Source: Hoplostethus atlanticus
Lineage: Eukaryota; Chordata; Actinopteri; Trachichthyiformes; Trachichthyidae
Reading direction: 5' to 3'
Assembly (NCBI GenBank): GCA_034670405.1
Contig: JAXDDX010000013.1
Coordinates: forward strand, 689,001-753,000
Length of the DNA stretch: 64,000 bases
Of this stretch, positions 52,248 through 64,000 are shown one piece after another. Within the stretch, counting starts at the first letter, position 1. The number at the start of each line of letters is the position of its first letter. A program made the translations under genes and the position numbers. The notes under the pieces were generated by a model that did not search any database, was not told the DNA's origin, and saw only the letters and a list, made by a program, of their open reading frames with translations.

Positions 52248-53249
52248 CTGTAACTAACAGACCAGTCAGATTGAAGGAACGCATCAAGTGGGAGGCAACT
52301 CACATTTCTATTACCTGTCGCCATTACATGTGGACACAGTACATTACTTTTATGTTTGAGTGCACTTAGCAGGCTGTGAGAGTAATGCTTTTTGACAAAC
52401 TGTTGGGTCACTCCGTACTAGCTGGCAGTGATGGCCTTGTTTTGGTCCATACAACCTTTACACCAGACTCAAGTTGGGAAATTACTTTCACAAATCACAT
52501 CAAATGTTTATAATAAAAACAAGGCCTTTCAGAGAGTCAGAGTGCACTCGACTGAGTACGAAGATTGGGAAATTCTGTAAAGCAGAGGGTAAAGGCAATG
52601 ACACTGTAGATTTTGGCCCCTGTAGATGTTGTTAAAATATTCAACATACCTCTATAAAGAAGCAATTGAAGTAAATAATTTAGCAGTCCATAAGAGTTAA
52701 CCGATGTTATACAACAAACTGGAGAGAGAGAGAGAGAGAAGGGTGAGAGACAAATAGAGGAGAGACTAAATAGTGAGAAAGAGAAGGCTGAAAAAGACAA
52801 TGTTAGTGCAAGATGGAGGAGGAGGAAGGGAGGAAACTATAACAAGGGATTTAGAGAATGAGAAAGAGTGAGAGGGAGGCAGAGAGAAAGAGAAAGGGGG
52901 AATGAAAAAGCATGACTCACTCGTACCTGTATTGTCAGAGGAATTGTGTTTTGCCCCAGAGACAGATAGAGGGCTAGTCTATAAAAATGCTCCGCTGCTT
53001 CAGAGAATCAAGACACCCGCAGATTTAAGGCTGTAAAGCAGCGTAATGATGAAAGCCCTTGCATTGTAAGTAAAATATGCTGACTGGTTACTGCCTGCCA
53101 CCTTGGAAGGGAAGTTACCATGCTATAAATTGGCATCCTTACAAAACATGTCAACATATATTGTGAGTTTCCAGTTTACAACCGACGCTGAAAAAGCGCT
53201 GCTGGCTTGTGGATGAGAGTACAGCAGGTTGGGGTATGATTTGCTTTAC
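52248..53249 (-). other. magi2 intron, 1.0 kb
   Basis: Contains GA-rich tracts (52720-52740, 52860-52900). No coding signal. Confidence 0.8.
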
Positions 53250-53487
53250 CTGCTTTCATGGGTGTAGGTCTGGGGCGGTGGGGCGGGCAGCTGGGTCACG
53301 GGGCTCTGGTGGGGCATGGGGCTGGGCTGGCCGACGGCGGGGCTGGGCTCTGTCGCTGCCGGGCTCGGATGAGGAGCTCCGGGGCTAGGCTGAGAGGCCG
53401 CCGTGCCAGGCTGGGTCTGGGGGCTGTGCTGCTGGGCCATGGGGCTCTGCTTCTCAGAGCTGGGTGCTGATGGGGGGTTGCTGAGCT
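53250..53487 (-). CDS. magi2: magi2 exon: proline/serine-rich linker
   Basis: 238 bp. Acceptor CATCCCAG before 53487, donor GTAAAGC from 53249. Reads LSNPPSAPSSEKQSPMAQQ, then repeated xxPSP units (GAPHPSPAATEPSPAVGQPS) and ends PPPQTYTHES plus Arg. Corresponds to the MAGI2 linker between the fourth and last PDZ (ELNSPTSAPSSEKQSPMAQQ in mammals). Probably disordered. Confidence 0.95.
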
Positions 53488-54587
<1,100 letters not shown>

Positions 54588-54848
54588 TGTTGGTGGCGGC
54601 CGTCTCAGGCCGGTTGAGCGAGCTGATGATGACGAAGCCAAAGCCTTCGCTCTCCTTTCGATTGATGATGACATCACTGGGTTGTGTGTTCAGGGTAGAC
54701 GCCCCGTCAGCAGTGGTGGTATTTGCCAGGCCAGTGCTGGGTGCCGGGGTAGTACTGGTGCTGTTGCCATAGGTGAAGTCACTGCGCGGGGAGCTGTGCT
54801 GCGTGGAGACTGACCCTGGGCTGCGGCCGTTCTCTGGACAGGGCTCAC
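54588..54848 (-). CDS. magi2: magi2 exon: linker and first part of the penultimate PDZ
   Basis: 261 bp. Acceptor TCCCTCTACAG before 54848, donor GTGAGTCC from 54587. Begins EPCPENGRSPGSVSTQHSSP, a signature of MAGI2, followed by a variable Ser/Thr-rich linker, then DVIINRKESEGFGFVIISSL and NRPETAATN. GFGF marks the PDZ ligand loop. Phases: two bases in, one base out. Confidence 0.96.
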
Positions 54849-56334
54849 CTGTAGAGGGAGGTAGAGAGCTGAGCAGGCTGCTGCACTCCTCCACATACAG
54901 AACAATGATCAATGGACAAACAGGCACCATTTTCAGGAGCTCAGGCCATCTCAATCTCAATCTCTTCTGGTTTAAATCAAGAGATATTAAGGTCATTGAA
55001 ACTCTCAGTACTGATATTTGTTATTTTGAAAAATACCAACGTGCTGAATTATTGCTTTGGAAGAATCCAAGGATAACCCTACATGTGCAAAAACAATCAA
55101 TTTTACAGACAGGCAGTACAACAATACTTTATTCTCCGACCCCCCGAGAATTAAGTGAAAAGTGTTGAATCTCATCCCCATGAAGAATCAAGAATCAACC
55201 ACAACAAAGCCAATAGAAGAGAAAAACAACATGTGGTAAAACACATCGTCAAAACGCGACATTGTATCAATCCACCCACAGTGATATGGGTTTCTAGCAC
55301 TTCTACTGGCGTACGTGTGTGTGTGCGTCCTGGCATGTTGAGCACTCAAACTCTGCAGGTGGTGATTTAGTCTTGATGCACAATGTATGCCATGTAACTG
55401 TATGACTCCTTGTCTCAACAAATGTACAAATGGTTACCCTCGAGAACAAAATACACAAAAAAAAAGGAGAATGGATTGTATAAAACCTGAAGTGTGGCAT
55501 TAGGTGCAGACAGAAATGGGAGCTCAGAGTAGAGAACACAGTCTGACACCTTGCAAAGTGCCAGTGGGAGTCAGACAATTAGGACAGAAGTAAGGGCTGC
55601 AGAAGAGGCAAGGCATGAGTCAGACAGTAGCCTTTAGTGAGAAGAAATTGACAGAGACGGCGGAAACGAGTGGGAAGAAGGGGATTGGTGAGAAGAGTGT
55701 GTTTCTGGGCATGTGTGTTCGGGGGTGGTAATGACAAGAACATGGGAGACTGGAGTTCACAGGAGGCAGTGCCATCGCAGTCCCCGGGTCTCCAGGCTCA
55801 AAAGGCAAGGGATCAGAGAGCAAGTGTGTTTGTGAGAGAGGAAGTGTGAGTGTTGTCGTAGGGAGGCTTCAGTGTAATTACTCGGAGATTAGTGCTTCGG
55901 TTTTCTGACTGATTAAATCCTGTTTCCTGAATCATTACAGGGCATGAAGCTAGCAGAGGAAAGAAGCACCGGGGAGAGATGAGGATGACAAGCGAGACTG
56001 AGGGATTACACGAAATAGAAGACATGAAAGGTGAGACAGTGAGATCAATTCACGTAATAATCCAGTATCGTTAACCCAGTCTATGCAGGGTTAACAAGAC
56101 CCTGATACAACCCTGCCTAATGCAGACATTTAGTCCAGGTCAATATATACTATTCTCAAAAATCTATATTTTGTAGGCAAAGTCATAAATAGCTAACAAC
56201 CTAAATGTCATTCCATTGTGAGTTTTAGTTTCATGATAGCAATCATCTTGTAGGAGTAGATGTCACATTTTTCAAACGGTGGATATAAAAAACCCAGACC
56301 AGACCGCTAAACAACTCCAGTCACGTATTCTCAC
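54849..56334 (-). other. magi2 intron, 1.5 kb
   Basis: No exon or notable repeat found. Confidence 0.8.
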
Positions 56335-56527
56335 CTGCTGCCTGTAGCCTCCTCCTGATGACCAGGTTGACCTGGCCGTTACGTGCCGCCCCATGCATTA
56401 GGTCGATAACGTATCTGTGAGGCTTCCCCACCACTGGGATCCCATCCACAAACAGCAGCTCGTCGCCGGGCCGCAAGCGCCCGTCTCTGTCCGCCGGACT
56501 CCTCTCGATGATCGCCCCGATCAGAAT
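56335..56527 (-). CDS. magi2: magi2 exon: second part of the third-last PDZ domain
   Basis: 193 bp. Acceptor TTAACAACAG before 56527, donor GTGAGAAT from 56334. Reads ILIGAIIERSPADRDGRLRP, then GDELLFVDGIPVVGKPHRYV and IDLMHGAARNGQVNLVIRRR. Strong match to mammalian MAGI2 (ILIGAVIAMGSADRDGRLHP). The exon leaves one base that starts the Gly codon before EPCPENG. Confidence 0.97.
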
Positions 56528-56871
56528 CTGTTGTTAAGAGAGCCACTGTCATGATGTGTACAGAGAGCAGGGGTCTGAAGAGTTCAGATACTGGAATAGT
56601 GTCTGTGAGTGTCGCATGCAGTGGCTGTATGTGAGCAGACTGTTAAAGTGGTTGTTACACTGATAAGTAAATGGCTGAATCGTAGGATTTAAATGTTGCT
56701 TTTTACTTCAACAGACAGCGAACGACACCAAAGCAGCCAGAGCCATCATTCTCTCAGGGGTCAAAGGTCAAGGGGTTAGGTGTGTGTAGTGTGTAGTGGG
56801 TTAGAGAGGAGAAAATGACAGGGTTCCATGCCCATCGCCATACGAGCCTTCTCACGCGCCTCCGGACTCAC
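56528..56871 (-). other. magi2 intron, 344 bp
   Basis: Nothing recognised. Confidence 0.85.
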
Positions 56872-56960
56872 AGGCTGCCCCGCCTCATCCCCACCCAGGA
56901 CCCGGAAACCGAAGCCGGACTTCTGTCTGCGAAGGTGGACCTCCATGTCCTGGTACTCCG
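56872..56960 (-). CDS. magi2: magi2 exon: start of the third-last PDZ domain
   Basis: 89 bp. Acceptor GTGGAGCAG before 56960, donor GTGAGTCC from 56871. Reads EYQDMEVHLRRQKSGFGFRV and LGGDEAGQP, joining directly to ILIG in the next exon. GFGFRVLGG is the PDZ carboxylate loop. Human MAGI2 has DYKELDVHLRRMESGFGFRI here. Confidence 0.96.
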
Positions 56961-57133
56961 CTGCTCCACAGAAAACATAAAAACCATTTAAATATATAAC
57001 AGGCAATAACATTTTCATTTCATTTCCCGCACCCTTCAGTTTCTGCCCTAAGGTTTTACATCGCAAAACATAATGGAATTCAGCCTGTAAGTGTTATCTC
57101 TTGATAGCGTCCCTTCAGAGACTACATATTTAC

Positions 57134-57175
57134 CTGAGGGGTCCACCGGAAAAACAGTCCGCGGTTGGCCGGGCT
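57134..57175 (-). CDS. magi2: magi2 42-nt microexon
   Basis: Acceptor CCCCCATCTAG before 57175, donor GTAAAT from 57133. It encodes PGQPRTVFPVDPS with split codons at both ends, matching mammalian QVPPRTSFRMDSSG between YESR and the PDZ start. Length and phases fit both neighbours exactly. It may be skippable, as 42 is a multiple of three. Confidence 0.88.
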
Positions 57176-57325
57176 CTAGATGGGGGAAGATGCAGGAAGC
57201 ACCCATAAACAACAACAACAACACATACACATATAAACTGACACCCCCACCCACACACACACGCATGAATACACAAACAAGTGTATGTACAGACACGCAC
57301 AAATGCACACACACTGCTGATGAAT

Positions 57326-57361
<36 letters not shown>

Positions 57362-59328
57362 CCAGAACACACACAGGCTCACATAAAGACTAGAACAAGA
57401 CAAAAAGCCTCAGCCTCAGCATTAACGTCGCTGCAGAATCCCAGCATCATCCATAACAGTCAGGAAGTGCTTACAGCGTGTAATATGCCCATCCCTTTAT
57501 TTACAGTGTGAGGTGGGATGCAAGCACTGATCTGCAATCAGGGGCTTTACAAAATCCCATGATCTGCAAAGTAGTGAAATGAACTCAACCGTGGAAAAGA
57601 CTGAATGAAAAATTGATTCCTATTGTAACTGTTGTAATCACACATAGAGCGGGTTGCTGGGACTCAGTAGGAATGATTGGGAAAAAAGAAAACCACAGTG
57701 TACATGACTTAACACAAGAGGACGGACACAGCTCCTACCACAGAAACCATATACAGTGTTTCTTATGGAGATCTCATTCACATTACTGGACCGTTTATTG
57801 TAAGTACAGGGCAAATGTTATCTAAAATAATGCTGATGAGATTAATTGATTTAACTTTGTGCAAGGAAACGAAAAGGAAAATCCCCCAATCTGTCAACAT
57901 CCGGGAACCCAGGGAGGCACTAACAAAACACTACTATTATCCATGTGTGGTACTGTAAGAATAGACCAGCTCTCTCACATGCCTTTCCTTTAGTCACGGG
58001 CAACATTAATCCAATGGATCCAATGGATTTACATAAAACGCCGACTCAAAACTATCAAGGCTCAATGAGAATGAACTTGCACCAATGTAAGAAGCGCTTG
58101 CTGACAGCGTCTCCCAGCCGTCTCGGTGCAAGTGGCCCGGGGGGTTGTGACGCTTGGAAAGAGTTCACGGCCTACTTCATCCACAACAGGGCAGGCAAAC
58201 GGAGACAGGCAAGAGACAGGCAAATGGAGCATCCCTAAAAGTTGTCTATGCCTATTCCCTGCCGAGTCTGCTCGCCCAACCCAACTCCTGACCTTTAATG
58301 AAAGGATGGCAACGCTGAATGCTACATTGATCACGGTATCCACCACCGGAGACGGAGACCGAGGGAGAAGGAGACCCTGAGACGTTTGATAAGGAGCCTT
58401 TCTGACAGCCACGTCCTCTCGGATAACAGGTGCCTTACATAAGAATGCACACCAGTCGTCTCTTCTTCAACGGAAACCCGCGCAAACTTGACTCTCTCGT
58501 GTCGGCTACGGTCACCTCAAACAACGGCGCTAGGAAACCGGAGACACCCTCGCAGAAACTCACACTTACTGACAAGTCTTCATATCTTTGATCGTACTCA
58601 TAGCAGCTATTAACATTCTGGTAATGTTGACTTATACATCATGCCATACATACACATATGTACAGAAAAACCATATATGCATTTTTAGTCTTTCTAAAAC
58701 TCACATAGGACAAATAAGTGACGACGCATCCTGACAAATCACGACGAGGAAAAAAGTACTTTCTGACATCTTCTTCACCAAAGGGTTGTGCCAGGCGTAA
58801 GAAGATTGACTGCTGTGTGAAGTGTTTATTCATGAACACATCTCATCTTACAATGTGAGCTGGCAGAATGATGTGTGGATGCAAAGATCCTTCCAGTCAC
58901 TCAAGAGACTGTCAGCTGAAGACGGGGGACTGGGGGGGACGGGGGAGTTGGGGCCAAGTACAAATGTATTGACTCGGATTCATCTGTTTGGCGCTTAAGG
59001 AGGGAACATTGTCAAACAAGATAATACGAGGATAAGTTGCTGCAAATGCGAATGTAATCACTGCATGCTCGTGCCCAAATTCTGCTTACATTCAGCAACA
59101 GATCTTTCAGTTTGATAGAAAGAGGTCAGTTCACTACACAAGGTTTTGTGTGCGAGAGCAGATGGTGATCTTGGCCGTGAATCTGTGACTGTGTTTGATG
59201 TGTGTGTGCGTGTGAGAGAGAGTGACATGAATCTTCACTACTACACCTGTGAATGCCCATCCCCTTCATGTGTGTACTTGTACACCGGTGCTAAAGATGT
59301 AAACTGCAGTATCAGGTCTGGTACTTAC
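57176..59328 (-). other. magi2 intron, 2.15 kb, with CA repeat
   Basis: (CA)n at 57326-57358 lies about 150 nt upstream of the microexon acceptor. Otherwise nothing recognised. Confidence 0.8.
57326..57358. repeat. (CA)n microsatellite
   Basis: Pure CA run of about 33 bp, with looser CA-rich sequence from 57225. Confidence 0.95.
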
Positions 59329-59542
59329 GCCTACTCTCATAGATAGCCCTGGACTTCTCATAAAGGTCATAGGGGTCTGGTTTGGCCAGGGCCAGGGCCT
59401 CGGTGGCTGAGTCTGGGACCGAGGCCCTGTGAAGGTGGTGAGTTTGGAAGGGGGCACTGTGGGGGACAACAGGGGCCGACAGGCTGGTCTGAGCGGGGCT
59501 GCCTTGGCCCTGGCCCTGCTGGGACTCCCACTGCTCCAGCAC
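59329..59542 (-). CDS. magi2: magi2 exon: linker with KPDPYDLYEKSRAIYESR
   Basis: 214 bp. Acceptor TGCTTTTCAG before 59542, donor GTAAGTAC from 59328. Reads VLEQWESQQGQGQGSPAQTS, LSAPVVPHSAPF and LAKPDPYDLYEKSRAIYESR. The last block and SLSAP are MAGI2 hallmarks (KPDPYELYEKSRAIYESR in mammals). It lies between PDZ2 (outside the window) and the PDZ at 56.3-57.0 kb. A Gln/Gly-rich insertion relative to mammals is visible. Confidence 0.96.
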
Positions 59543-62500
59543 CTGAAAAGCACAGCGGCACGGGGTCAGCATTTCCCTCCCAACTAACCCCCCCCCACTC
59601 CTGATGTTCGAACGTCACTAACTGTGATAGTAACACTCTGAAGCAACGCTACGGGTTTGCTTTGATGTGTTTTGAGGCCTCATATGAATTAAAGCTCGGC
59701 AGCTCAGCAGCTAGTTAGTAGTAAGGTTAGTAGTAAATACAAGCAAAAGATTTCTAACCTCTATCTTTCAATAATGACACCATAGAGAAGGTGGACTTTT
59801 CTGTGCAATAAACAGTATGAGCACTGGTGTTATTCAAATCATAGATGAGGGAGACAAGTGGATGTCAAGGCTCAAGGTCTGGGTAATGGTGCTGATCAAT
59901 CAAAAGTCACAGGAACAGGACAGGTCTAGGACTGCTAGTGGAAGAAGGTGCGACTCAGTCTTACTCTTCCACTAGGACAAGGAAGGGGGACAGAGACCAC
60001 AACTATCCTGATACTCTATGAAGGACGATTGGCAGTCCTGCTCTAAATGTGGCTGCAGAAAAGAGATGCCACTTAGATCACTGTGTGTATCAAAGATGTG
60101 TGCACACAGAGGCAAACATCTACAAGAAAATGATCAACTTTATGTACTGACTTGTCTTTGATGTGTTTAATGTAATACACTTTCTGGCCCTATTTGGATT
60201 GTCTAAATTTGATGCATCGAGCGTAGGAGTCACCCTCAGGAGGGCAGCACCTCTTCTAGCTACACAATTATTGTGTGAAAATGGTCTAATTATATTATAC
60301 CAAAAACCTGCAGTATGGCCAGTGCATAGGCTGCACTCAGTTTCTACGATGTACATCTTAGTATACCGACATATTGCATGTGATGCCCATTTTGCATATG
60401 TTGCATCCAAAACACATGCTGAGTTGTAAGTGTGCTGTCAAGTGTTTGAGGTGACACAGACAGTTTTGACAACACCAGCCAGTGTGAGTGTCAACCTTGA
60501 TGTGTCAGATAGTTGGGCTGCTTGAGTCACGGCATGACACTAAGCAGATAGCCAAGATGACATGTTGACATGTCAGAAAGTGTGAGAGACGGATCCAGAG
60601 GGAATGACAAGCTTTTGAAATCGAGATGGCGAGACCGGCTGCATATGACACGCTTTAATATTGAGAATTACAGGGCGTCTGGTTCAAGATGTACTGAGAA
60701 TAAATCTCGGCTCCATAAAAGCACCGGGACAGAATCAAAGTGTTTCCTGTCTTTGTGGTTTCAGTCATGTCTGCTATAGATCTGAAGCACGTCTGCACAG
60801 GCCGGGCTGCCGAGACAGGAGACCTTATTAAGGCTGGGACTAGACTACTGCACCGTGATCTCTTTCCTCCCTCTCGCTCTTTTTCTTTCCCTCTGCCCAT
60901 GATTAAGACTGCTCAAGCAGGCACACAATGCCTGTGAGCTAGATGACCAGATGACTGGAGAATACTGCAGGTAGTTTGGCTTTTCAAGGCACTACACAGA
61001 AACTACTGAAGCTATTTATAAAATAAACACACCTGCACATGGTCCAATATTATGTAGCAGTTACATAGAGTATTGGCCGAGCCACCATTAGACTTCAGGT
61101 CGATATGACAATTAGGCTATTCCCCATTCTTCCCCTATTAGTCATAGCTCTCCATATTTCATTCTCTGGGCTTCAGAAATCTTCCTGTAACAAATGATAT
61201 CCAATTAAACCTAGACTGAACTCTGGTGTACAGGGGGGTAAGCAGCTGTTGGCAGAGGAGGGCGGGGGCAGGGAACAAATGGGCACTAGGGGGTAAAAAA
61301 AAAAAGAGAGATAGCGAATAAACGAGCGTTAGGGGGGAGAGACTCTGCATGCTGTCTGCCACTCTGTCTCGTTCAAACCATTTCCCTCAGAGTTTGGACT
61401 TACAATTAATCTGGGGGAGACTAAAGAGATTGACTGAACAGAAAGGGAACAGAAATGAGGAACAATGAGGGGATTCCAGGGGACAAGCGTCCTGGAAGCT
61501 GCTGGTACGTTAACTAACCACTTCCTCTGTTGTGGTTTGTATGGTCGGCGTGATCTGGCATGGGGGCAGCTACTGTACACATGAGCTGGGGTTAGGAGCT
61601 GGTGAGGGCAGCACCGGGAGAGACGCCCTGGCATGGAATGGGTTACCCATGTACGCACACAAAAAGAAAGAGACACACAGACAGACACACTTGTGCGCAG
61701 GCATGTGAGTGTGACAGCTACACACATGAATGAAGTGAATCTGCTGATGAAGTGAATCTGAACATGAAGTGAATCTGAATCTGAGAGGACGAATCGGAGC
61801 TCTTAGATGTTTGTTGGATGGTTTTTCCAGTGACAGTGATAATACCGCCGTAGAGTATTTATGTTTTGGTCAAGGGACAGAGGAAGCAGACTGAGAAGCT
61901 GTGCGCAAGCTAGGAGTGCAGAGATACCACACATGAGGGCCCGAGCTGTAGTGTCAGAATCCCCCCCACCAAAGATTTGCACATTTGAAAATACAGACAG
62001 GTTGTAAAAAAAAAAAAAAAGAAAAAAAGAAAAGCTGATCGATCAGGAAGCAAATCTAGGTTAGTATGAGATCTCAAAAAGCCTTGAGAAAAAAAATGAA
62101 AGAATGGATGAATGATATATTATAGTAATTCATATAAATACTAATTCCCATCAGGATGGAAATGCCTCTAGACCATGCCAACCCAGTTAGATCACAGACA
62201 TAGCATCACTAGAGCGGTAGTATGTGTGGAGACAACCCCGATGAATGAGTCAGACCTGAGTCATAGTCTGACTCGCAGGCTCAAGAGTCTAGTGTTGCTA
62301 TATCCATGAGTGGGCTACTTGACCTTTCTCCATCACACGACAATGAAGAAGGGTCAAATCTCGAGGGCTGTCTATTTTAAAAGTGACTGAGGTGCACAAG
62401 TACTAAATCATCAGTAGAGTTAGTACAAGGAAGGAGGGATAGAATAGTCATTCTTAAATCCTAAAAAGCACACCGGCAGCCACGGTTTAAAAACTAAGAT

Positions 62501-62621
62501 TACATCATTCCGGTAAGCACATACGCACAGTGCAGCCATTGGTACGTAAATAAAAATCTATATTAATGATTAAAAAGCAGAAATGGGGACAGTCCAGGTT
62601 TTGGGAGCTGATGCATGTTAC
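59543..62621 (-). other. magi2 intron, 3.1 kb
   Basis: No exon seen; short imperfect direct repeats of GAAGTGAATCTG at about 61733-61775. Confidence 0.75.
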
Positions 62622-62653
62622 CTGCTTAGGGGTCTTCCAGGGTGAATAGTGAC
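62622..62653 (-). CDS. magi2: magi2 32-nt microexon
   Basis: Acceptor ACATTGCAG before 62653, donor GTAACATG from 62621. It encodes HYSPWKTPKQ plus two leading bases of a split codon, matching FFSPWKTPKP in mammalian MAGI2 just after PDZ2. Phase 0 at its 3' end agrees with the next exon (VLEQWE, cf. IMDRWE). Too short to be found by ORF length; called from motif, splice signals and phase. Confidence 0.85.
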
Positions 62654-64000
62654 CTGCAATGTTGAGAGAACAAAAAATGGTTTAGCCTAAAAAGATGGTA
62701 CAACTAGAGCAGGAGATTTTTTTTAGAGGAGTGTTTTTTTTGCTTTTAAAGCCAATTCCATGAGATTTTAAAAGGATGTTGAAATCAGGAAAAACGTATC
62801 TACCTACAACATTTATCCACTCACAAATAAACCAAGTGAGATTTTAAAAAAATGTCACAAGAAAAAAAATGTTTGGAAGAAGTAGGAAGGATAAAGTCAG
62901 ATGCAATTAACCCAAACAACATATGGCGGCAAATCAATATCTATGAGAGGCATGAGCTTAGAGGAGTGCAGAAGGAAAGATTAACGCAAGACCACAGAAA
63001 AGGCGCTCTTATTAAGAAGTGTCCTCAATAATATGGGCTGACTTCATATTTAATTGGTGGACTTGATAAAACATGATTATAATCAACGGGCTCCAAAACA
63101 TTCTCACACAGTGTAAACTGTAATGACAGTAATGAATTCATCTAATCCATTAGCTACAATAACAACACAAACCAACCACAGCATTAACTCAAATAAATAA
63201 TTCACCAGTATCCTGCAAAAAAAACCATAGGAATTGAGAAATTCATTTCAATGGTTTGACTTTGAGTAAAATGTTGGCTCTATGGCAAAAACATTTTTTT
63301 GCAGGACATTAATTGTGATTCGTGATTTCAGTTTTTGTGTGAACAGCGACAAAACCTCAAAATGATGTGGCCTGATTTAGCCAGGGGGCACAGCAGTGAT
63401 AATGACTAGGCGGCGGCATTAGAGAATGCTTTGATTTTCACTGCAATGGAAAACCAACTGGGAGTGGATGCACCGGCACCTCACCACAAAGTGTTTTCAG
63501 TTTGTAATACAGTCGGCAAGGTAGAGGACGTACATTCCCCTTCAACTTTCCATTTCATCTCAATATGACCTTTAGGCAGGCCAACATTTCTTGCCGGTTA
63601 CAACGTTCTTCAAGCACGACATACAGAAATCTATCTTGGGCGGTGGAGGGCGACAGACTCTCTGCAGGGATGGAAGAGCACAACAGTGGCAGCTAACATC
63701 AAATGTGCATACATGCATGCGCATACACGCGCACACAGTAATGGAACATATGCCCCAGAACTACGTCCACAGTCAAATTCAGAGGAGCATGTAAAAAAAC
63801 TGCATGCTCCATCTTCCTGATTGAATTTCCCTCCTTCCTGTCTTTCAAGTGCTGCCACAGATTCCCCTCTGGGAAGCTACAAGCGTATGCAAATGGGAAG
63901 GATCGAATTAAGGGGTGACTGGTTGAATTATGTGCCAGCCTTTCCCAGCCTTGGCCTGGCGAGACTCCAATTACACTGTAAAAACATTCCTCTCACTGAG
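62654..64000 (-). other. magi2 intron, continues beyond window
   Basis: AT-rich with several A-runs. The exon carrying the end of PDZ2 was not found, so it lies beyond 64000. Confidence 0.75.

Overview
The window is vertebrate genomic DNA, most likely from a teleost fish. Short coding exons with GT/AG borders are separated by introns of 0.2 to 14 kb. CA/GT and tetranucleotide microsatellites are abundant. The mobile elements (a Gmr1-like gypsy element, hAT and Tc1/mariner remnants) are typical of fish genomes. I see no tRNA, rRNA, CRISPR array or prokaryotic operon.

Layout. (1) 1-3712, plus strand: the 3' part of a Ty3/gypsy-class LTR retrotransposon. Its pol order is protease end, integrase, reverse transcriptase, RNase H, i.e. 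integrase lies before RT as in Gmr1-like elements. A 617-bp 3' LTR follows. The copy is dead: it has a one-base frameshift near 1350 and a 32-bp inversion inside the RT fingers/palm region. (2) 4989-37673, minus strand: the 5' half of a fatty acyl-CoA reductase gene (FAR1/FAR2 family, closest by eye to FAR1). Four coding exons are certain. A CpG-rich region at 37.2-37.9 kb carries a plausible first exon and promoter. The retroelement sits in a downstream intron, antisense to the gene. A shortened hAT element lies 16 nt inside the intron that follows the exon at 23.2-23.5 kb. (3) 37.9-45.0 kb: mostly intergenic, with a Tc1/mariner transposase remnant, an unidentified exon-like open stretch (39339-39610) and the probable 3' UTR of the next gene. 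(4) 45019-62653, minus strand: the last twelve coding exons of magi2, a synaptic/junctional scaffold. They cover the linker after PDZ2, three PDZ domains, proline-rich linkers and the long C-terminal tail; the gene's 5' part lies beyond 64000.

Splice phases of all magi2 exons are mutually consistent except in the last exon. That exon is one base too long, so the family's conserved C-terminus falls in another frame. The two host genes are co-oriented and there is no sign that they act in one pathway. FAR makes fatty alcohols for ether lipids and waxes at peroxisomes; MAGI2 organises membrane receptor complexes.

Non-coding parts hold several repeat structures: a tandemly duplicated block with a perfect 24-bp-arm hairpin (32.0-32.6 kb), a duplicated block with an internal deletion (23.6/24.9 kb), two diverged dispersed repeat families (13.2/16.4 kb and 29.9/31.7 kb), and long CA/GT and ATCT microsatellites. 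All family assignments come from reading motifs and remembered family sequences; no database search was possible.
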